DNA of 55,291 nt from Verrucomicrobiota bacterium JB024. GTDB lineage: Bacteria; Verrucomicrobiota; Verrucomicrobiia; Opitutales; Cerasicoccaceae. Location: contig JAUTCS010000129.1 of NCBI GenBank assembly GCA_030673825.1, positions 1-55,291 on the forward strand, in the 5' to 3' direction. Below the pieces are notes generated by a model, which saw only the letters and a program-made list of their open reading frames with translations, had not been told where the DNA came from and ran no database searches. This document shows positions 1-8,468 of the stretch, piece after piece (positions within the stretch are counted from its first letter, which is position 1; each line of letters begins with the position of its first letter). Position numbers and translations under genes: made by a program.

Positions 1-101
1 CCCAAGCAGGGGAGACCGAGCGTGGAAAAGTCAAACAGTTGCGCTTTCTTGAGGGCAGGGATGTCCTGCTCCTCGACGGGGTTTTCAATCACTTCGCTCA
101 T
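1..101 (-). CDS. N-terminus of an unidentified protein (partial, cut by window edge)
   Basis: An open frame starts at an ATG (99-101) on the minus strand and runs off the left edge. About 33 residues are visible, beginning MSEVIENPVEEQDIPALKKA. The start is acidic and has no signal peptide in the visible part. It begins 5 bp after the stop of the dehydratase gene, so the two are very likely co-transcribed. A transporter or the next catabolic enzyme would suit the position, but no family can be recognised from this fragment. Confidence 0.6.
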   Translation of the reverse strand, partial: MSEVIENPVEEQDIPALKKAQLFDFSTLGLPCL

Positions 102-106
102 GGGAT

Positions 107-1282
107 TTACTTTTTAAAGATGTACTCGGCATTGGCCGGGCGGATGTCGGTGAGGGTACCCTTGTAGTGGCGCAGGTCCTGCGGCTGGTAGGGGTGTTTG
201 GCGAGGGCTTCGATGTCGATGTCGACGCCGAGACCGGGAGTGTTCGGGATGGTCAAGGAACCATCGATGAAGTCAGTGTCTTCACGGGCGACTTCCGCGC
301 GCCAAGGCACGTCCGTGGCCATCGTTTCGAGGCGGCGGATGTTGAGCGTGGCGGCGGCGGCGTGGAGGGTAGCGGCGTTGGCCACCGGGCCGCAGGGGTT
401 GTGCGGGCAGCACGGCAGGAACTGCGCCTCAGCCATGTCCGAGATACGGCGCAGCTCGGCGATCCCGCCTACGTGCGTTACGTCCGGCTGGGCGAAGTCC
501 GCGCAGCGCGTGGCAAAGAACGGCACATAGTCCCAGCGGCTGTAAAGACGTTCGCCCGCGGCGATGGGGACCTTTGTCCGGCGGCGGACATCGGCGACGG
601 CGTCGAGGTTGCCCGGAGGCAGCGGCTCCTCGAACCACCCGACGTTGTGGGCCGCAAGCATGTCCCCGGCGCGCACCGCCGTGGGCACATTAAAGCGCCC
701 GTGGCCCTCGATGAGCAGCTCGGCACGTCCGGCCACGACCTCGGCCACGGCGGCCACGCAGGCCTCCGCCGTGACGAACTCTTCCGGCGTCAGATCCAGG
801 TAGGCCGAGCCGAAGGGGTCCCACTTGAGCCCTTTGTAGCCCGCCTCGATCGCGGTCCGCGCCTTTTGCGCAAATTCCTCAGGCTTCTTCGCCCCGGCGA
901 ACCAGGCATTAGCGTAGCACTGGATGCTGTCGCGCACCCGGCCGCCCAGCAGCTCGTACACCGGCACGCCGAGAGCCTTGCCCTTGATGTCCCAGAGAGC
1001 CATCTCCAGCGCCCCGAGCGCGGACATGTAGACGGGTCCACCGCGAAAATACACCTCGCGGTTCGCATCCTGCCAGATCGCCTCGATGTCCCCGGCCCGG
1101 CGTCCGATCACGCCCCGACCGAGCTCCAGCATGGCCTCGGCCACGGTCTTTTCACGGTATTCGAGCGAAGCCTCGCCCCAGCCATAGAGGCCCGCGTCGG
1201 TCTCGACTTTGAGGAACACCCAGTTGGTGCGGAAGCAATCGGCGATGTACGGGGTCAGGGAAACGATTTTCATGGATTTCAT
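107..1282 (-). CDS. Enolase-superfamily sugar-acid dehydratase (mandelate racemase / galactonate dehydratase type)
   Basis: A 391-residue cytoplasmic protein of normal family length. The N-terminal capping domain covers about residues 1-125 and a (beta/alpha)7-beta barrel follows. The Mg ligands and catalytic residues of the GalD-like subgroup are visible: E192 and H194 in IEGHGR, E219 in WFEEP, E244 in AAGERL, and H294 in CCPHNP. Family members remove water from an aldonate or related acid sugar to give a 2-keto-3-deoxy acid. The substrate cannot be read from sequence; galactonate, mannonate-like and rhamnonate-like acids are all possible. ATG at 1282 is used here; MKIVSLTP at 1273 is an equally good start, and neither has a clear Shine-Dalgarno. 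It is divergent from the GH5-like gene and upstream of the partial gene at 101. Confidence 0.88.
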   Translation of the reverse strand: MKSMKIVSLTPYIADCFRTNWVFLKVETDAGLYGWGEASLEYREKTVAEAMLELGRGVIGRRAGDIEAIWQDANREVYFRGGPVYMSALGALEMALWDIKGKALGVPVYELLGGRVRDSIQCYANAWFAGAKKPEEFAQKARTAIEAGYKGLKWDPFGSAYLDLTPEEFVTAEACVAAVAEVVAGRAELLIEGHGRFNVPTAVRAGDMLAAHNVGWFEEPLPPGNLDAVADVRRRTKVPIAAGERLYSRWDYVPFFATRCADFAQPDVTHVGGIAELRRISDMAEAQFLPCCPHNPCGPVANAATLHAAAATLNIRRLETMATDVPWRAEVAREDTDFIDGSLTIPNTPGLGVDIDIEALAKHPYQPQDLRHYKGTLTDIRPANAEYIFKK

Positions 1283-1378
1283 TATGCTCGTTTCAGGAAT
1301 AGCCGAAACTCCCTTTCAATGCACGCACAGCTGCTTCACGACAGTCAGCTTAAAGTTAACAATTATGGGCCCACGTTT

Positions 1379-1406
1379 ATGACAAACCCCTTGCCATCGT
1401 TGTCAT
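1379..1406. promoter_or_regulatory. Inverted repeat ATGACAA-N14-TTGTCAT in the divergent 1283-1523 region
   Basis: Perfect 7-bp arms (1379-1385 and 1400-1406) lie between the dehydratase (minus) and the GH5-like gene (plus). The octamer GTTAACAA also occurs twice in the same region (1355-1362 and 1496-1503), and the stretch 1425-1450 is very AT-rich, as expected of a promoter. This is a candidate operator for a local repressor; which one is unknown. Confidence 0.35.
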
Positions 1407-1523
1407 GTTTTTGCTTGCGCAAATTAGTTTTATATAAAAATATATACATCATCCATTAACGACTAGCTCCGTTTCTTTGTATAACACCAAGCGGCGTTAA
1501 CAACTCCAGAGACCCTCCTTTTC

Positions 1524-2819
1524 ATGAAAACCCTCGATACTCTGCAAGAACCGCTGGCCATCGCCATGTGGGATTCCTCCTGGCTTCGGCGCCGTTACCG
1601 CGGTGGCGGCTTCGAAGACTGGGACAAGGCCCTGTGCGAACTGGTTGAGCGCGGCTACAACGCCGTGCGCCTGGATGTATTTCCGCACCTGATCGCCCCC
1701 TCCCCCGCGGGCGAGATCGTCGAGGTCTTCAAGGACGTGCCCAACCAGTACCCGCAGTTCTACGGGCTGGCCATGTGGGGCAACCCGTGGACGATGTACA
1801 TCCGCCCGCGCCAGGCGCTGATCGAGTTCATGACCAAGTGCCGCGAGTACGGCGTCAAGGTCGGCCTGGCCACCTGGTTCAAGCCGACCGACGACCGGCG
1901 CAACGAACAGATCGAGGGTGTGCGGGAATTTATCCGCGTATGGGACCAGACGCTGGAGTTCATCGACGCGCACGGGCTGATGGACACCGTCGTGTACCTC
2001 GACCTGCTCAACGAGTACCCCGAGGGCCATTGCCTGAAGTGGTTTCACAAGATGCTCGGCACGATGACCCAACCCCGGGCGACATCGGGTCGCCTGAACG
2101 CCGCTCAGCTCGCCTTCGTCCGCGACTTTCTGGGCGAGTCCATCGACGCGCTCCGGACCAAGTGGCCCACCCTCTCCATCGCCACCAGCCTGACCTGGAA
2201 ACATCTCGACGAGTACTTCATGCAGGCGGAGGTGCCCAGTCTGGATTTCCTGAACGACATGGACTTTCTCGACGTGCACATCTGGATCACCCAGAACAGC
2301 GACTTCTGCGCGGGGACCGACTACCACACAACCATCGCCCAGCATGGCAACCCGCATACGCTCTTCACGGTGGAGCGTAGCGGCGGGGCTTACGCCGGTC
2401 TCTCCGAGCGTGTCATCCCCGCCGACTACCACTACGACGAAGTTTACCAAAAAATGCTCATCCGCTGGCGCGAGGATAAAGACCTCTGGACGAGCTGGTA
2501 TGCCCGGACACTCGACACGCTAGCCGGGCTCGCCCGGCGGTACGACTGCCACCTCGGCCAGACTGAGGCCTGGGGCCCGGTCAACTGGACCGACCACCCG
2601 CTGCTGGAGTGGGACATCCACCGTGAGGCAGCGGAGATCGGGGTCAAACTCGCCGCCGAGCGCGGCTACCTTTTTGACTGTTCGGCCAACTTCTGCCACC
2701 CGCATTTCCTCGGGTTCTGGGAAGACCCCGAGTGGCACCGCGGGATTGCCAGCGTCATTCGCGGGGCCACCCCGTGGAAGCTCCGTGGCCAGAAAACGTT
2801 GGCCGGCTCACACGCCTGA
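1524..2819 (+). CDS. GH5-like (clan A) glycoside hydrolase, cytoplasmic
   Basis: A 431-residue protein without a signal peptide, predicted to be a single TIM barrel. The clan A signature is visible: N163-E164 in LDLLNEYPEG (acid/base at the end of strand 4), H252 in LDVHIW, and E348 in GQTEAWG as the likely nucleophile. This fits a cellulase-like GH5 or a related uncharacterised group; the substrate is not predictable. Lack of export suggests action on imported oligosaccharides. It is transcribed away from the acid-sugar dehydratase, so the two may share one substrate pathway. The ATG at 1524 follows a C-rich leader without a clear Shine-Dalgarno. Confidence 0.78.
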   Translation: MKTLDTLQEPLAIAMWDSSWLRRRYRGGGFEDWDKALCELVERGYNAVRLDVFPHLIAPSPAGEIVEVFKDVPNQYPQFYGLAMWGNPWTMYIRPRQALIEFMTKCREYGVKVGLATWFKPTDDRRNEQIEGVREFIRVWDQTLEFIDAHGLMDTVVYLDLLNEYPEGHCLKWFHKMLGTMTQPRATSGRLNAAQLAFVRDFLGESIDALRTKWPTLSIATSLTWKHLDEYFMQAEVPSLDFLNDMDFLDVHIWITQNSDFCAGTDYHTTIAQHGNPHTLFTVERSGGAYAGLSERVIPADYHYDEVYQKMLIRWREDKDLWTSWYARTLDTLAGLARRYDCHLGQTEAWGPVNWTDHPLLEWDIHREAAEIGVKLAAERGYLFDCSANFCHPHFLGFWEDPEWHRGIASVIRGATPWKLRGQKTLAGSHA

Positions 2820-2850
2820 TTTTTCCCAAGGCCATCCCTGCAGGAGCATC

Positions 2851-2894
2851 AAAAAAGCCCCGCCCGGCGATGCCGGCATAATCCGGCACCGCCG
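2851..2894 (-). terminator. Rho-independent terminator for the 2945-3814 gene
   Basis: Read on the minus strand, a 12-bp stem with one mismatch (arms 2883-2894 and 2865-2876, loop 2877-2882) is followed by a GC-rich stretch and six T (2856-2851). It lies 50 bp after the stop of the PEP-CTERM gene and 30 bp after the convergent GH5-like gene. Confidence 0.7.
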
Positions 2895-2944
2895 AGGCGA
2901 GGACCAGTGTGCTTATTACCTGTGTGCTTTGGAAAAGGTAAGCG

Positions 2945-3814
2945 CTACCGGCGCTTACGACCGAAGAGGACGCCGCCAAGCAGGACAATCCCCAGCAACC
3001 CATAGAGTGCGCCATTGGCGGGCTCGGGGATCACGACCGTGTCCCAGGACGAGCCCATGCGCAGGTCGTCGTAGTGGAAGACGTCGCCACTGGCATCCAG
3101 ATTATATGTGCGGAAGATAACTCCACGGTACCCGTCGGCTCCGGTGGTGCTGCTGGCGGTGATGGAGATCGACGTGTTGTTCTCATCCGCGATGGTCGGG
3201 TTGAGCCACACGGTCATGGTCTTGTACACGCCGTCTTCCCAGCCACTGAGCTTGCCCACGACGAGAAAGGTCGTCTGGTACGTGATCGGCGTGTCCATGA
3301 TCCGCTCGGTCACGTTGTTGACGCGCGCGCCAACGCGGCCGCTGGTGATGACCGCGAAGTTGTCCACCGCCACGCTGATGTTGCTGTCCAGCACGCCCAC
3401 GCTCATGAACGAGCCGGAGTTGATCACGCCCGTGGTGCTGCCGTTGGTCACCTGGAAGATAAAGCTGAAGTAGATATCGGCCCCACTGGTGTTGGTGCTG
3501 GAAGCGAAGGTGCGGCTGGCCGCGTTTTGCGTGCTCGCACCGGAGAATGCAACCGAGTTGCCGCTGCCGTAAACGACGCCGTTACCGTCGGTAAAGCTAA
3601 TGGCATCGTCCGTCGTGATGATCGTGGCCGTACCGGAGCCGGTCCAGCGGTTGTTCCAGCCGGTGCCACCGGCGCCGTCCGGACCGGAGCCCTGGATCAG
3701 GGCCGAGCCGTTCGTGTAGTCAAAGCCCTCGAAGGTGGGCAGGTCGGCCTGGGCGAAAGCGAACGGCAGACAGCCGGCGGCTATCCACGCGCTGAGTTTG
3801 ATCAAGTTGTTCAT
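2945..3814 (-). CDS. PEP-CTERM sorting-domain protein, LamG/concanavalin-like
   Basis: A 289-residue secreted protein. Residues 1-23 form a signal peptide ending in FAFAQA. The body (25-255) is rich in Ser/Thr/Asn/Gly with alternating beta pattern and resembles a jelly-roll lectin-like fold. The C-terminus carries the PEP-CTERM signal: VIPEP, then a hydrophobic helix GALYGLLGIVLLGGVLF, then RKRR. Such tails are recognised by exosortase and are common in Verrucomicrobiota with exopolysaccharide loci; no exosortase gene is in this window. The ATG at 3814 is preceded by CAACTCCAACCCCC rather than a Shine-Dalgarno. It is probably last in a minus-strand unit with the pyruvyl transferase and lyase genes. 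Confidence 0.85.
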   Translation of the reverse strand: MNNLIKLSAWIAAGCLPFAFAQADLPTFEGFDYTNGSALIQGSGPDGAGGTGWNNRWTGSGTATIITTDDAISFTDGNGVVYGSGNSVAFSGASTQNAASRTFASSTNTSGADIYFSFIFQVTNGSTTGVINSGSFMSVGVLDSNISVAVDNFAVITSGRVGARVNNVTERIMDTPITYQTTFLVVGKLSGWEDGVYKTMTVWLNPTIADENNTSISITASSTTGADGYRGVIFRTYNLDASGDVFHYDDLRMGSSWDTVVIPEPANGALYGLLGIVLLGGVLFGRKRR

Positions 3815-3915
3815 GGTGCTCGGGGGTTGGAGTTGTTCCCGTCAGGCTGGGTTAATGACGGCCCGACGTTGAGAATGTCTGTGTGTTAGAGTGAAAATAT
3901 CAAAGGTACTGCGGA

Positions 3916-5244
3916 CTAGCGGGTGCTTGGCTGAGCGGCGACAAGCTCGGCACCCACCTGCGCCATCGTATCGCGTTGCCAGGCGTGGACCCGCTCCATG
4001 ATTTTCGCCACGCGTTCGCGGGCTTCATCCGGGCGGTCGGCGATGCGCAGCAACGCGGCAGAGATTGCGTCGGCCGGGCAGGCGTCGATCTCGAAGAACC
4101 ACTCGTCCATGCCGACGTCGTGCCACATCTGGCCCTTGATCGTGTCGGTGGGCTGGCGCATGAATACCGTCGGGATCCCGGCGGCGAGCGCGAAGATCGG
4201 CGAATGGTTGTCCATGCTCAGCACCGCGCACGAGCGCGCGAAGGTCGAGCAGGCTTCGTCCGGCAACCAGTAGTCGGGCCGCCACACGACGCGCTCGCGG
4301 ACACGCTCGGGCAGATACTCGTCGCGCAGGAGTCGCCCGAGCTCGACCTGGTAGGTCATCTCCGGACATATCAGCGCGGGCAGGCCGGCGTGGTCGATCC
4401 AGCGGGTTACGACCTCGGCCAGCTTACTCATGTCCGCATCGATGTGACGGGCGCTGATCTCTGCGCGGCGCTTCGTGACAGGCGTCTGCGGCGTATTGTG
4501 AATCTCGTGATACGGCGTGTAACGCAGCCGAGGGATGACACTGATGAATCGCCCAGCCTCAAGACCATGAGCGCCCATGAACGCATCCGCGGAGGCGTCG
4601 TCACGCAGGTCGCAGCCAAAGGCCCCGTCCGGCGCAAAAGCGAGTTGGCCCGGTGTGACGCCCTGCTTACGCAGGTAATCCAGGGTCATCGTATCCCGGC
4701 AGAACACGAAACGCGCCCCGTCAAGCACCTCCCGGTCTTCAGGCGAAAGGTCGTCTGCGGGCAGCGCCATGACGGTCTCCCGCTGGCGCTCGATCAGGTC
4801 GCCGCCGTCGGGCTCGCCCGACTTCATCAGCGGGTCAATTGTGATCCCGTAGAGGCCGTAGGGCTTGCCGGTCGCCCGCGACCAGGCCAGCACATCATCG
4901 CGTGCGACGATGCTCGGCCCCGAACCATGCAGAAGCAGGTCCGCCTCCGACACCGCCCGTTCCAAGGCCTCGGAAGCGTCCTCGCCGCTGCCGCCGATTC
5001 TGCCCTGGACGATCTCCATCTGTGGAAAACGGTGCAGCAACATTTCGCGCACACCGCGGTCCACGTTCTGCGCCCAGAGGATGACCCGCGCCTGCGGCAG
5101 GTGCTTTTCCAGCAGGCTGAGAACGCCGGGGGAGTGACCGATGTCCCCGATATTGACGGTCTGCCACGAGGAACGCAGCAGGATGCAAGCGTCCTTTCCA
5201 GACGGTGTCAGGGGAAGGGGTGAATCCTGGGTGGGGGAAGGCAT
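3916..5244 (-). CDS. Polysaccharide pyruvyl transferase family protein
   Basis: A 442-residue cytoplasmic protein. The N-terminal NIGDIGHSPGVLSLLEKHLP segment (residues about 32-52) and the LLLHGSGPSIVARDD segment (near 108) match the two-domain GT-B-like fold of the CsaB/WcaK pyruvyl transferase family. Classical members add pyruvate ketals to surface polysaccharide from phosphoenolpyruvate. This gene sits 39 bp downstream of an exported heparinase-type lyase and among catabolic genes, which is odd for a biosynthetic enzyme; a role in modifying or handling pyruvylated glycans is only inference. It is very likely co-transcribed with the lyase. Confidence 0.8.
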   Translation of the reverse strand: MPSPTQDSPLPLTPSGKDACILLRSSWQTVNIGDIGHSPGVLSLLEKHLPQARVILWAQNVDRGVREMLLHRFPQMEIVQGRIGGSGEDASEALERAVSEADLLLHGSGPSIVARDDVLAWSRATGKPYGLYGITIDPLMKSGEPDGGDLIERQRETVMALPADDLSPEDREVLDGARFVFCRDTMTLDYLRKQGVTPGQLAFAPDGAFGCDLRDDASADAFMGAHGLEAGRFISVIPRLRYTPYHEIHNTPQTPVTKRRAEISARHIDADMSKLAEVVTRWIDHAGLPALICPEMTYQVELGRLLRDEYLPERVRERVVWRPDYWLPDEACSTFARSCAVLSMDNHSPIFALAAGIPTVFMRQPTDTIKGQMWHDVGMDEWFFEIDACPADAISAALLRIADRPDEARERVAKIMERVHAWQRDTMAQVGAELVAAQPSTR

Positions 5245-5283
5245 AAGTCTTGATGTATCGAAAAGTGAATACGAAGGTTAATG

Positions 5284-7257
5284 TCAGTCTGGCTGGGCGG
5301 TACTCTCCACGCGATCGATGCGGGAGACGGTGCCGTCGACGACCGGAAGGTCCGCCAGTGAGACGAAGGTGTGGAGGGTGAAGCTGGTGACGGGTTCTCG
5401 GGTTCGGGTCTGCACGCAGACGTGCTCGCCGACCTCCCGGCGGTGAAGCGTCGCGTCCGGGACGCTTTCAAAGAGAATCTCGATGGGCGCATCGGGCTCA
5501 AACTCCAGCCTCACCGGCCCGGCCTGCGCCGTATCGTCGTCGAGATGCTGCGGAGCTCCTGCGGGCGTGCCCGTGTTCCAGTAAAAGACGACCATCTCCG
5601 GCTGGCTGAGCACGACCTCGTCTACGATCTCCATCTCCTCGGTGTCCCAGATCACGCGGCGAACCCAGCGTTCGGCATGTGGATAGCAGGCGGAAGCATC
5701 CACCGTGACGTCACCGCCGTCCGGACCGATCTCGTTGACGGTAATCGGCGCAACGCGACGATAGGGCTTCGGGTCGGCGGGCAGATTGGCCCCGATCTGG
5801 AGCACGTTATGGCCCTTGAGTCCGGTTGCAATTTTCTCCACCGGACTGCCGTAGGGCGGGCGTCCGGCCTCGATCAGCAACGGCGTTTCCCCGATGATGA
5901 AGTTCACGTGCCCGCGGTCGGGATGGTCGTGGTAATCGCTTGCACCTCCGCCGCGAATCCACACGCCCGTGGCGTCGTCATCCCAACTGCTACGCCAGTT
6001 CAGGCGGGTGCCGACCGGGTAGTTCGCCCACAGCGGCGCGGCGGGCAGGTCGGAACCGAAAGCCGCGGCGGCCAAAATCGCGTCGAGCGAGGAAGTGTTC
6101 ATGTCAAAGGCCTGCACGGCCCAGTACGCGTCGGAGTTGCCGGTAAAGACCGCGATCTTCGAGAGCACATCGCCGTAAACCTTGAACCCGTGGCGGTCCG
6201 TGTTGAAGGCGTCGAAGTCGTTGACGACAAAACCGCCAGGCTGCGCGTGATGCGCGAACCACGTGCCCGTCTTGCGCATAAAAGGGTGCTCATACAGCCG
6301 GGAGTCTCCGGCGACGTGGGCCGCCCGCGCCGCCGAGATCATGCCGCGCACCGTGATGCTCGCGTAGGAAAGACCCTCGGAAAACTCGCCCTCGTCCCCC
6401 ATCGCGTCCAAGGACTCCAGCATCCACTGGACGCCCTGCTCGTAAGCCTCGGGGTATTGGTCGCGCCCAAGAAACACCGTTGCGCGGATCAGCCCCTCGA
6501 CCGGCACGACCCACTGGTTGCTCATCACCTTGCGTGACTGCACGTACCAGGGCACGCCTTCCTCGAAATCGGCCAGGATGCGTGTCATGGAATTCTCGAT
6601 ACGCGCGTCCAGCTTCGCCCGCAGTTCCGGGCTCAGGCTGTGCGGGGGAAGTATCTCCAGCGTGTCGGCCACAGCACGGATGTCCCAACCCGTGGCCAGC
6701 CAGACACCATCCCCGCGCTCTGACAGAGTCTCACCCCGGGCGGACTTCGATCGCAGCGTCCAACCGGGGCGCTGAAAGGGCTCCCACGTGGTCATCTCCT
6801 CCAGTTGCTCGGTCAGGTATGCGAGAAAGGCCGGGTCCTGTGTCAGCACATAGGCCGCCGCCACCTTGGGCATTTCGACCGCGACGACGGAACCCGCCTG
6901 CGAATCGGACGAGGCGAGCAGAAATTGTTCGCGGATCACCGGGTCGGCCACCGTGCTCGCGGAGGAAAGATTACCCGAGACACGAACCTGCGACAGTTCT
7001 TCCTCGCTGTAAGCGCGACGCACGATCCCCGAGTCCACAATCCGGCGCGCCTCCTCGATCAGCCCGGCACGTGCTTCGTCCGTGGCGGGCTCGGCCTGCG
7101 CCTTGAGCAGCAGCGTCCGCAGATCCGGCGCGGTCGCTTCGGTCATTACGGGGTCCGCCGCCTCCTGCGCCGAGGCGCCGACGCCCTGTGCCGCCAGCGC
7201 AAGAAGCGCCAGTCCGCAACAGTGCGTTCTGAAAAAAAGCGGAAAACCCGAGATCAT
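5284..7257 (-). CDS. Exported heparinase II/III-like polysaccharide lyase
   Basis: A 657-residue protein with a signal peptide (about 1-30, ending VGASAQ). An all-helical (alpha/alpha) toroid covers about residues 40-400. A heparinase II/III-like beta-sandwich follows, with the typical DYHDHPDRGHVNF segment (two His, Asp, Arg) and GRPPYGSPVEK. Family enzymes cleave uronate-containing polysaccharides (heparin, alginate, glucuronans) by beta-elimination. The exact PL family is not decidable by eye. It is first in a likely operon with the pyruvyl transferase-family gene (39 bp) and is divergent from the LacI regulator (76 bp), which probably controls it. Confidence 0.82.
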   Translation of the reverse strand: MISGFPLFFRTHCCGLALLALAAQGVGASAQEAADPVMTEATAPDLRTLLLKAQAEPATDEARAGLIEEARRIVDSGIVRRAYSEEELSQVRVSGNLSSASTVADPVIREQFLLASSDSQAGSVVAVEMPKVAAAYVLTQDPAFLAYLTEQLEEMTTWEPFQRPGWTLRSKSARGETLSERGDGVWLATGWDIRAVADTLEILPPHSLSPELRAKLDARIENSMTRILADFEEGVPWYVQSRKVMSNQWVVPVEGLIRATVFLGRDQYPEAYEQGVQWMLESLDAMGDEGEFSEGLSYASITVRGMISAARAAHVAGDSRLYEHPFMRKTGTWFAHHAQPGGFVVNDFDAFNTDRHGFKVYGDVLSKIAVFTGNSDAYWAVQAFDMNTSSLDAILAAAAFGSDLPAAPLWANYPVGTRLNWRSSWDDDATGVWIRGGGASDYHDHPDRGHVNFIIGETPLLIEAGRPPYGSPVEKIATGLKGHNVLQIGANLPADPKPYRRVAPITVNEIGPDGGDVTVDASACYPHAERWVRRVIWDTEEMEIVDEVVLSQPEMVVFYWNTGTPAGAPQHLDDDTAQAGPVRLEFEPDAPIEILFESVPDATLHRREVGEHVCVQTRTREPVTSFTLHTFVSLADLPVVDGTVSRIDRVESTAQPD

Positions 7258-7333
7258 GGCTTGAAACTAACGCGAACTGGTCCGATTTAAATACAGCCGC
7301 GACTTTACTCGTTGAGCCAATCCCCTACCCACC

Positions 7334-8389
7334 ATGCCCGAGGAAAACCGAAAGATCACGTTGCAGGATATCGCCGACGACGTCGGCCTGAGCCGCTCGG
7401 CCATCTCGCTCGCCCTGCGCAACCACCCCAGCATTTCGCAGAAAACGCGGGAGCGCGTCCACGCCGCCGCCGAGCGCCTGGGCTACCGCCCCAGCCCGCT
7501 GGTCTCCGCGCTGATGTGCCAGATCCGGGACAAACGCCGCACCCACACCGAATCCATCGCCCTGATCAGTCGACTAAAGGAGCCGGTTTCCGAAAAGACT
7601 TCGGCCAGCCCATTTTACCTGATGCTCTACCGCTCGATCATTGAGCAGGCCAAGGCGAAGGGCTACCGTATCGACGAGTTTTACCTGGCCAAAGATCCGC
7701 TCTCCGGCCAGCGGCTGTCGAAGATTCTCGTCTCTCGCGGAATCCACGGGGTCATTCTGTTCCCTGGTAACGACACCCCGAACCTCGACTTTCCGCAACT
7801 GGATTGGGAACAGTTTGCGACGGTGCTGATCGGCTACAATTCGGTCAACTCCCAACTCCACCAGATCGCCTCCGACTACACCTACGACATCGAGTACGCG
7901 CTCGACTATATCCGCAAGGGCGGTAACCGCCGCATCGGCCTCGTCATCACAGAAGGGCGTAGTCGCACCAGTAATCACGCCTGGCTCTCGCGTTTCCTGC
8001 TTTTCCAGCACTTCACCCCAAAGGCGGACCGCGTCACCCCGTACATTCAGTCCGGCGAGCACTTCGAGGCGGACAAACTGCTGGCGTGGTACGCCCGGGA
8101 AAAACCCGACGTGGTACTCTTGTCAGACGAGCATCTACACCAGTATTTCCGCGAAGCCGGTCTCCGTATCCCCGGCGATGTCCAGCTCGTCAACCTCGTA
8201 CTGCGAGACTCCACCTCCGGGCTCGCCGGGATGAACCCGCACACCGAGGAGGTCGGGCGCGTCGCCGTGGACCTCGTCTCGACCCTCTTGCAGACGAACC
8301 AGATCGGCATCAGCCCCTACCCCCAGGCCATCACGATCAAGGGCCACTGGGTCCCCGGCAGCTCCTACATCGAAAAGACAGCGCCGTGA
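7334..8389 (+). CDS. LacI-family transcriptional regulator
   Basis: 351 residues. An N-terminal helix-turn-helix (residues 8-30, TLQDIADDVGLSRSAISLAL) and hinge helix are followed by LGYRPSPLVSALM. A periplasmic-binding-protein-like effector domain covers about 70-345 (HGVILFPGN, RIGLVITEGR, GDVQLVNLVLRD). This is the usual length for the family. It is divergent from the lyase/pyruvyl transferase unit, so it most likely senses an oligosaccharide and represses that unit and itself. No long perfect operator stands out in the 76-bp gap; only an 8-bp ATTTAAAT is visible. The gene is convergent with the next hydrolase with no obvious terminator in 8390-8468. Confidence 0.93.
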   Translation: MPEENRKITLQDIADDVGLSRSAISLALRNHPSISQKTRERVHAAAERLGYRPSPLVSALMCQIRDKRRTHTESIALISRLKEPVSEKTSASPFYLMLYRSIIEQAKAKGYRIDEFYLAKDPLSGQRLSKILVSRGIHGVILFPGNDTPNLDFPQLDWEQFATVLIGYNSVNSQLHQIASDYTYDIEYALDYIRKGGNRRIGLVITEGRSRTSNHAWLSRFLLFQHFTPKADRVTPYIQSGEHFEADKLLAWYAREKPDVVLLSDEHLHQYFREAGLRIPGDVQLVNLVLRDSTSGLAGMNPHTEEVGRVAVDLVSTLLQTNQIGISPYPQAITIKGHWVPGSSYIEKTAP

Positions 8390-8468
8390 GCGGTCCCCTC
8401 CCGGCGCAGTTAGTAAAATAAAACACCCGCGGGAGCGAAGATGTCCAGCCCGGCAGTGGAGACGCTCC

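Noticed and set aside
3976-5223. 415-codon plus-strand frame opposite the pyruvyl transferase gene
   Set aside because: Antisense shadow of high-GC coding DNA with no protein-like pattern.
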